A DNA stretch of 64,000 bases from Bacteroidota bacterium (GTDB lineage Bacteria; Bacteroidota; Bacteroidia; M30B66), in NCBI GenBank assembly GCA_027483445.1, contig JAIXUS010000013.1:53936-117935 (forward strand), read 5' to 3'. This document shows positions 9,797-17,126 of the stretch, in pieces. Within the stretch, counting starts at the first letter, position 1. Every line of letters starts with the position of its first letter. Made by a program: the position numbers and the translations under genes. The notes beneath the pieces were generated by a model. That model did no database searches, was not told the origin of the DNA, and worked only from the letters and a program-made list of their open reading frames with translations.

Positions 9797-9828
9797 GGCA
9801 AAGCCCCTGGCAAGGAGGCGAGGTAAAA
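9797..9828 (+). repeat. 32-bp conserved downstream element, copy 2
   Basis: GGCAAAGCCCCTGGCAAGGAGGCGAGGTAAAA, immediately after the stop codon of paralog 4. Confidence 0.85.
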
Positions 9829-9854
9829 TCCAAGTATAGCCTAAGACAAAAAAC

Positions 9855-12851
9855 ATGAAAAAAACAAAGCGTATCGAAAAGCATTTACTTGATGAATTAA
9901 AGCAAGGTTTAATCGTCTTGCTGTTGATTTTGAACCCTTCTCATTACATGGCCCAAAGTAATTTGGCATTGCCCCCTGGTTATATCTCCTTTGAGGCGGG
10001 AAAAGTATTGGCTAAAAGTCAAGAAGTGGTCTCAAAAATTCAGTCTTCTGTAGAAAAGAATGACCTCACCTTTTTAACAGAAGCAAGACTTCGGGAATTA
10101 GAACGCCAATTAGAGGCCAGAAACAAAGTGGTTTATGATTCTGTAATTTCTAAAAAAAATCTATTGTTGGAGCTTTCCCAGAAACGCAGTGAATTCATAT
10201 TGCTTCAAGATGTGAGTAAAATTGATGAAATCATTAGAATACGAGAGGAAAACCTCAAAAATGCTCAAGCACAGTTTTTTCAAGCTTTATCCAATCAAAG
10301 TTTGCAAGGGGTGTATATTGGTATCAGACGTTTCTCTCCAGGGGTGTTTAGGCAAGCGGAATTTGAAAGCGACATTCGAAGCCAAATTTCGCCTTTAGCT
10401 GTAAAAGATATCGTTGGGGTGTATGTCAACAGTATTACTGAAGTTCACAACAAAAAGCTCATAAACGAAAAGATAAGTACAGAAAGTATGGGTAATTACG
10501 AACAGAATGCCCCATATTCAATTAAGAACAATGCAGCAGGCTATTACATCGAGGTAAGTAAGGCTATCGTAAGTCCATTGAAGAGTATTGTGAGCGGCAC
10601 CATAGATAGAAGTGCGAACCAAAGCAGTAACCAAGTGATGGTGTTTAACGCGCAAAATGCCGATTATGAGGCTTATTTAAAGAGCTTTCAACTGTCTGAA
10701 GCAGAAATGACTGAAATTACCACTAAGGTAAATGACTACTTAAACGATGTGGCTTCGCATAACAATAAGGTTAAAATTGATTTAGCGCAAATCGAAGCGC
10801 GGCAAAATAGCATCATTGCAAATGCGGAAAAAGAGTTGGAAGAGGCAAGGAAAGTTAAAGCCGAACGAACAACTCGTGTGAGAAAGGCATTGAGAGAATT
10901 CCGCTTAGCTGAGCAGCCCAATAATACTATGGCTGAAATAAGCAGCATAGTTTCGTTTTTGGCTGATAAAGAGAAAGTCCTCCAAAATGAAATTGTAATG
11001 TGGAAGGAAAAGGAGCTTACTAAATTCCTCACCCCGGAGATTAGTGTTCAGGGAGATTATGATCAGATTTTAGGTGATGGGATTATCACCTTTTCAAACA
11101 ATCAAATCGCAGGAGCGAAAGTAATTGAGAGCCTTTATGAATATAATGAAGTTGTAAAAGGTAAACTAACTGATTCGTTCGTAAAGATAAAAATTAATGC
11201 CTCTCGCACACCAGTAGAGGTTTATGCTTATTTTGCTAACACGGCTAATGGGTATAAGGTGTTGGTGGCAGTAAGATACAAGATATTGCCTGAGAACGGA
11301 TCAGAGAAAGATGATTTTGGAGATAGTGGACAAGCGAAAGATAACGAGTTGGAACCTCAAGAGGAAAATTTCGATGATTTAAGTTTATCCCATGCGGGTA
11401 GTGATAACATCTTCACACCAAGTGTTAATTGGCCTCAATCTATACAAGAACTTGTAAAAAGCATGATTTTTGTCAAAGGTGGTTATGTAAAATACGGATG
11501 TTTTTCAGGTAATGAATTTGAATGTAACTCAAAAGGTCTAAATTATTTCGATTTATATTTGACTGATTATCATTTAGGGCAATATGAAGTAACTCAGCAG
11601 CAGTGGTTTGATATAATGGGAACTACCCCTAGTTTAAAGAAAAATTGTCCAAACTGCCCTGTAACAAATATAAGTGAAAAGGAGATTTTTGATTTTATTC
11701 AAAAGTTAAATAAATTAACTGGTTGCGAGTTCAGATTGCCTAATTTTTTTGAATGGGAGTATGTATTGACTGAAAAATATACTTCCTTCCCGCCAATCAA
11801 AAAGTTCGAAAGGATTTATTTTATGGATGGATACAAATTGCAGCTAACAGAAAAGGAAAAATTAGATTTAGAATACTTATGGATGCGCGGCGGATTTAAA
11901 AACAGTATAATGGAATGGCCAAATAAACAGACTTTTATTGAACCTGTTAATTCACATGCTCCTAATAGATTGGGATTTTATAATATGTTCGGTAATGCTG
12001 CTGAATTTGTTGCAGCAAGTAAAGGTTTGAAAAACCACTTTGGTCGTTATGGCTACCTCGATATTGAAGAGAGAATGAAGTCTGGCCAAAATTATGATAA
12101 AAAGTATATACTCAATGTAATGATGGATAAAGAAAACCATGTGACCAACAGAAAGCAAAAGAACTTATTGCCCTTATTTTTTGGATTGGGTATGTATTGG
12201 CAAGAAACAAGAGGCAATATTGCTGGTTTCAATTATTATCCTAATGGTAATGGTACAGGATTTCGCCTAGTCCACTCAAATAAACTTTCAAATGGCGAAT
12301 TAATTTCTTTCAAAGAAGAAATTTCCGAAATAGATTATAATCGGATTATTGATCAATATTGTACTGTTAATAAATCTAAGTTTATCTTATTTATTGACTC
12401 AATAGAAAGACGAATCGAGCAAATTTCTATTGATCGTCAATTGAGTGAAGAAAGATTGGCAGAGGAAAAAAGAAGAAAAGAGGAGTTCGAAAAAATCTAT
12501 AAATGTATAATTTATAATTCTAATTTAACATATAATTATAATAATTATGAAAAAAAATTAGAAGTATATTTTACCTTTGATGTGCCTGATATTGTTAGCG
12601 AAATTAACTTTACAATGAGAATAAATTATTTAGACATAACTCTTTCTTCTGGCGAAGTTCAAAGATACAATATGTCTAATTTGTCAAATACAACTCAAGT
12701 GTTGAATGCAAGAAATTCAAAGGCTCGAATATCTTTTCCCTTAACAATTTCTGCATCTGAATCCTACTCCATTAGTTATATAAATTATAGCTTTTGGGCA
12801 TACGATCAGACAGATAGAAAAAACAATAGTATACCAGTTCTAGTTGAATAA
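9855..12851 (+). CDS. Secreted paralog 5: FlgT_N/LPP20-like module, coiled coil, divergent FGE-like domain and extra C-terminal region
   Basis: 998 aa; N-terminus most like paralog 1; divergent FGE-like motifs 'QYEVTQQQWFDIMG..LPNFFEWEYV..LGFYNMFGNAAEFV..NGTGFRLVHS'; ~190 aa C-terminal extension not seen in the other copies. Confidence 0.8.
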   Translation: MKKTKRIEKHLLDELKQGLIVLLLILNPSHYMAQSNLALPPGYISFEAGKVLAKSQEVVSKIQSSVEKNDLTFLTEARLRELERQLEARNKVVYDSVISKKNLLLELSQKRSEFILLQDVSKIDEIIRIREENLKNAQAQFFQALSNQSLQGVYIGIRRFSPGVFRQAEFESDIRSQISPLAVKDIVGVYVNSITEVHNKKLINEKISTESMGNYEQNAPYSIKNNAAGYYIEVSKAIVSPLKSIVSGTIDRSANQSSNQVMVFNAQNADYEAYLKSFQLSEAEMTEITTKVNDYLNDVASHNNKVKIDLAQIEARQNSIIANAEKELEEARKVKAERTTRVRKALREFRLAEQPNNTMAEISSIVSFLADKEKVLQNEIVMWKEKELTKFLTPEISVQGDYDQILGDGIITFSNNQIAGAKVIESLYEYNEVVKGKLTDSFVKIKINASRTPVEVYAYFANTANGYKVLVAVRYKILPENGSEKDDFGDSGQAKDNELEPQEENFDDLSLSHAGSDNIFTPSVNWPQSIQELVKSMIFVKGGYVKYGCFSGNEFECNSKGLNYFDLYLTDYHLGQYEVTQQQWFDIMGTTPSLKKNCPNCPVTNISEKEIFDFIQKLNKLTGCEFRLPNFFEWEYVLTEKYTSFPPIKKFERIYFMDGYKLQLTEKEKLDLEYLWMRGGFKNSIMEWPNKQTFIEPVNSHAPNRLGFYNMFGNAAEFVAASKGLKNHFGRYGYLDIEERMKSGQNYDKKYILNVMMDKENHVTNRKQKNLLPLFFGLGMYWQETRGNIAGFNYYPNGNGTGFRLVHSNKLSNGELISFKEEISEIDYNRIIDQYCTVNKSKFILFIDSIERRIEQISIDRQLSEERLAEEKRRKEEFEKIYKCIIYNSNLTYNYNNYEKKLEVYFTFDVPDIVSEINFTMRINYLDITLSSGEVQRYNMSNLSNTTQVLNARNSKARISFPLTISASESYSISYINYSFWAYDQTDRKNNSIPVLVE

Positions 12852-13014
12852 TTTAATAATGAAAAAGTCTTTTTTGCATTTATTATTAGATCATAAATGC
12901 TTTGTGAGTCAATTAATTTATTAAAAATATAAATTTAATTTTTATAAAATAATTCGGCATGGAATTTTTAGGCTAAAGACATCAATGAAGTGCTTTCTTA
13001 CATTCGATTAAATT

Positions 13015-13484
13015 TCAATTGCTCCTGATCGTTAATTGGAGTGATGCAAAAGCCTTTGTACTTTGGATAAGTAATTACACCCACATTGATTTCGGATAAC
13101 CCAATAAACAACAATGGGAGTATGCCTGCCGTGTAGGTTCAACAACTCCTTTTCACACCGGTAATTGTCTTCATTCTGATGAAGAGAACTATGACGGAGA
13201 TATTCTACGTTATAATTGCTTGGCCGGGGAAATTACATGGTAATACGACCGAAGTAGGAAGTTACAAATCCAATAATTTTGGACTGCATGACATGCATGG
13301 GAATATCTCAGAATGGTGCATTGATTTTCCAAATACATACAATGACAAAACAGTCCCAACTCAGGGTGGCTATTGGCGCAGTTCCGCTTAGACATGTCGT
13401 TCAGATTATTCCGAACGAACTAATCCTGACCTTAGTATCAATGTAATTGGCTTTCGCATCTTCAGTTCAGGCACATTTCGCTAA
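13015..13484 (+). pseudogene. Decayed FGE-like domain remnant (sixth copy)
   Basis: Conceptual translation across frames: '[56 protein letters not shown]' then frame change to '[33 protein letters not shown]..' then in-frame TAG at 13389-13391 then 'TCRSDYSERTNPDLSINVIGFRIFSSGTFR*'. Confidence 0.8.
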
Positions 13485-13524
13485 TCTGCCTCTCAGGTCA
13501 AAGGGCTATCGGGCGTTAGTTCAA

Positions 13525-13556
13525 GGCAAAGCCCATGGCAAGGAGGCGAGGTAAAA
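13525..13556 (+). repeat. 32-bp conserved downstream element, copy 3
   Basis: GGCAAAGCCCATGGCAAGGAGGCGAGGTAAAA, downstream of the decayed FGE copy. Confidence 0.85.
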
Positions 13557-13932
13557 ACATGACCGCGCGGCGGCAGGCTGGGAAGTCATAGGTAGATATC
13601 CCTATAGTATTCCTTGCGAAATCAGCGAAACAACTTGTGAAACAGCTTTCTCCAATGGGTAACAAGTAGGCAATAAACAAAGGGCTGACAGCAGTTTTGC
13701 GAAAACCGCCAAATGTTTTTTTGTTTATGAATCAAGCGCAATAAATAAAACTGCTTTGCGTTTTGGGTGTATAGTTAAATATTTTAGTCTTCTTATCTTA
13801 CTTATCCCACATATCCATTATTTTAGTGCAAATACTGTATTTATGTTTATCAAAGAAAAAAAAGCTGTAAATCAGCCGTTTAATTCCCTAAATCCTCGTC
13901 CAGTCACTGGTTTTTTCACGAAAGCATCTTCA

Positions 13933-15351
13933 ATGTTAGGTGTGTTGCTTTTCCTGTTTGGAGGGGGATTCAGTCATGCTCTAAAGGCACAGAAAGCCGA
14001 TGTAGCCAAAGTAGCTGCCGAAATTCTGGTCAGTCTAGATCAGGCTCAGGCTATGCGCGAATTGGTGAGCCTCAAACAAACTATGGAATCGCGGGTAACT
14101 GAAGCCAAGAAAAATCAGCTCGCCAATCTCGATCCGGCGCAACTTCAAAATTTCAGCAACCAATACAATGCTGTGGCACTCAGCTTTAACGAACTGCTTC
14201 AAGCCCTCAAACAGGATGTTTTGAGTTTTGGTCGGAAACCTGATTTAAATGCATTGTCGAAAAAGTATCAAACGAAAATTGACAACTTACGCACATCGGT
14301 TGATACATTCACTCAAATCAATCTGAATGGCATAGCCAAAGACATGCTTGGCAACCCTCCAATCGATTGGGGCCAAATAATAGGCATTGTCATTAGTGCG
14401 GTTCCATCCATTATTCAATCTATACAGAAGAATAAGAAACTAAACCAAGGCGATTTAGTTGGTGCAATAAATGCCCTTACTCCAGATTTCTTGCAGAAAT
14501 ACAAAATGTTGGGTTTCGAGGCAATCTGGCCTGAGGCCGAAGCATTTCTACGAAAACAATCATCAGGTAACTCAACTACTGAGAGGGTAGCTCCAAGTTT
14601 GCTGCCTTCTGTTGGCAACGCCAAGGTGAATGTATTGGTGTCTGAACCCTATGTCTTAGAACCACTCAAAGGAGATTTTCGCTTTACCGATCGCCTACCT
14701 GATGGCTCTGAAGTTGAAATTCCTATGACGATTCAGCAGGAAACGAAATCACAAACGATTCTTACCTCTGCCCCGGTAGTTATTGGAGATACTTATCGCC
14801 TGCAGCTTAGTTCAAAACAACCGTTTGTATATGTATTTAGCCGCCAAATGGCTACGGGTAATTATACTCTACATTTCCCCAAAATGGCTTCCGTTAATCC
14901 GGTAAGTCCAGCTGTAGCTCCAGGGAATCCCAAACCGAGCATAAGTGATTCAATGAACATGCGTACTAAACGTCAAATGCTAGAACTGACAAAAGACATT
15001 GATTCCAAAGATAAAAATGCGGTAATCATCAAGGATATCATCGAGAGATCGAAAGCAGATTATTATGTGTACCAATCAGCGCCAGCCGACAACCCAATCA
15101 CATTCACCTGGAGTGTTGACGATAAACCGGGTGATGAACAAATGATTATTCTTTTTTCGAATTCTGAAATCTTTTTCCCTGTGGAGTTTTTGCGTAGATA
15201 CTTGCAATTGCCTTCGGGAAATACCTCCGGGAAAGTGCTTCCAAGCCTTGCTTTTGGCCAGGATTTCGTAGCCAATGAAGGCAGCAAAAACCAGGATACC
15301 TTGGATAAACTCCTCAAGGCCTATATCATTTCAATTCCTAAAACCCGATAA
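13933..15351 (+). CDS. Secreted protein of unknown function, upstream partner of caspase-like gene
   Basis: ORF 13756..15351; likely start 13933 (MLGVLLFLFGGGFSHALKAQ signal peptide); helical N-terminus; only 19 nt separate it from the downstream start at 15371. Confidence 0.65.
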   Translation: MLGVLLFLFGGGFSHALKAQKADVAKVAAEILVSLDQAQAMRELVSLKQTMESRVTEAKKNQLANLDPAQLQNFSNQYNAVALSFNELLQALKQDVLSFGRKPDLNALSKKYQTKIDNLRTSVDTFTQINLNGIAKDMLGNPPIDWGQIIGIVISAVPSIIQSIQKNKKLNQGDLVGAINALTPDFLQKYKMLGFEAIWPEAEAFLRKQSSGNSTTERVAPSLLPSVGNAKVNVLVSEPYVLEPLKGDFRFTDRLPDGSEVEIPMTIQQETKSQTILTSAPVVIGDTYRLQLSSKQPFVYVFSRQMATGNYTLHFPKMASVNPVSPAVAPGNPKPSISDSMNMRTKRQMLELTKDIDSKDKNAVIIKDIIERSKADYYVYQSAPADNPITFTWSVDDKPGDEQMIILFSNSEIFFPVEFLRRYLQLPSGNTSGKVLPSLAFGQDFVANEGSKNQDTLDKLLKAYIISIPKTR

Positions 15352-15370
15352 TCACTTAACATCAAATTGT

Positions 15371-17107
15371 ATGAAGCGTTTCATTGTTAGTTTTTTCATT
15401 GTTTTTTTTAGCACCAGTGTGTTTGGCCAATTGGTTAAAGACATCACAATGGATCTCGAAGGTAAACCTTTTGAAGTAATCCGCACCAATGATCCCTTTC
15501 CATCAACCTTGTTTAACGAACGACGGTTAGCACTGGTTGTGGGTATAAGTAATTACCAATACATTACCAACTTGCCGAATTGTGGCAATGATGCTGATGC
15601 CATGACCACGAAAATGAACGAGATGGGGTACGATGTGATTCGTGATAAAAGCAACCCGACAAAAGCACAATTGCAAAATATATTCAGAAATGCATTAAAC
15701 TACTTCGTTCAGGGCAGATACAATTCATTTTTGTTTTACTACTCGGGGCACGGTACAGAGCTTGGCAGCATGAATGTAATTGTTCCGTCCGATTTCAAAT
15801 TCGACCGTTCCTGGTCGAGTGCCCAGCGCATCGAGGCTATCACCAACCAGGGTCTCCGGTTGGGTGAACTCATGCAACCCTTTATTAACCAAGCCGGTAA
15901 TAAATATTCCATTGCCATTTTAGATGCTTGTCGGAATATCAAGTATGAAACAGAGGGGAATCCCATTGCCGACTTGGATGCTGGAATTTTTAACAATAAA
16001 CCGGTAACACGCATTTTTTCGACCGCTTTGGGTGATGTGGCATACAATGAGCATCCCGAAGATACACGCATAAGCTATTTTACGTACTACTTGCTACGCG
16101 CTTTCAACAAGCAGGCAAAATCTCCTTGTGATATTCCCTCTTTAAAGAAGCAACTTTCCGAAATGATGAGAAAGCAGGATAAACAGATTCCCCATATTAC
16201 TGAGTCATCAAATATCAATTATGCTTTTCAGTTTTTTGATTGTAGCGGTAAAAATGATTTTGTGCAGTCTTTAGGTACAAATGGAATCCTCAATGTAAGT
16301 CGCGCTAAATTGGTCGCTGATGGAGAAGGATTTGTTAATCAAAAACACGTGGAAGAAGATAAAGGAGACAAAACTCGAGCACTTAGTCTTGCTAAAACAG
16401 CTGCGGAGGTTGTGGCCCTGCGAAATTTAGTTCTAGCTGCCGAAAGTTATGTTTCAAGTATTACTAAAGTAGTTGATGGGAAAACAGAACGAGTAATTGA
16501 TACGCGAATAATTGAAGCAAGAATAAGGCAAGCACAGAGAGTTGGAGATTATAAAGTAGAAGGTAATTCGGTTAAAGTCACCATGGAGGTAGACGAGGCA
16601 AATGTTATCAGTCTGCTGAAGGAAACTGACTCGGGCTTTAACAGTAAAATATACAACCGTTTTAACGAGAACTTTGATTTAGGTGCAACAGAGCAAGCCA
16701 GAATGATTGTGGATTCCATTATCCCTGTTCGGGAGCTTAAACCCAAAGTAGAGTTTCAAGTAGATGCCAATGACGCTAACCGCTTGTATCGCCCGGGCCA
16801 AAAGCAGAAGATTCATGTAGTGGATGAAGACGGTTCATTATTGTGGACAAATTACACCGACAAAGTCAATGAAAAAGATACCCCCTTGGGTGAGATGCTA
16901 TCTTTAGCAATTGAAGCAGGTAAAGCATCTGAACTTGCCAATTTAAATAAGGTGCAGGTTTTAGAAGATGGTACCTTGGTGATAAACATCAAAGACCTGC
17001 TGGGTGAGCAGCAATATAAAAAGTTGAAAGGAGGAGGCAAACTGCTCAAAGCCTTGCCCTATCTAATTCAGCTTATTGATATTGGAGTAAAGGTGGCCAA
17101 AAGATAA
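15371..17107 (+). CDS. Secreted caspase-family (peptidase C14) protein
   Basis: Start 15371 (MKRFIVSFFIVFFSTSVFGQ); 'RRLALVVGISNYQYITNLPNCGNDADAM', His motif 'FYYSGHG', Cys motif 'ILDACR'. Confidence 0.88.
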   Translation: MKRFIVSFFIVFFSTSVFGQLVKDITMDLEGKPFEVIRTNDPFPSTLFNERRLALVVGISNYQYITNLPNCGNDADAMTTKMNEMGYDVIRDKSNPTKAQLQNIFRNALNYFVQGRYNSFLFYYSGHGTELGSMNVIVPSDFKFDRSWSSAQRIEAITNQGLRLGELMQPFINQAGNKYSIAILDACRNIKYETEGNPIADLDAGIFNNKPVTRIFSTALGDVAYNEHPEDTRISYFTYYLLRAFNKQAKSPCDIPSLKKQLSEMMRKQDKQIPHITESSNINYAFQFFDCSGKNDFVQSLGTNGILNVSRAKLVADGEGFVNQKHVEEDKGDKTRALSLAKTAAEVVALRNLVLAAESYVSSITKVVDGKTERVIDTRIIEARIRQAQRVGDYKVEGNSVKVTMEVDEANVISLLKETDSGFNSKIYNRFNENFDLGATEQARMIVDSIIPVRELKPKVEFQVDANDANRLYRPGQKQKIHVVDEDGSLLWTNYTDKVNEKDTPLGEMLSLAIEAGKASELANLNKVQVLEDGTLVINIKDLLGEQQYKKLKGGGKLLKALPYLIQLIDIGVKVAKR

Positions 17108-17126
17108 ACAATGCCAGCTTAAGTCT

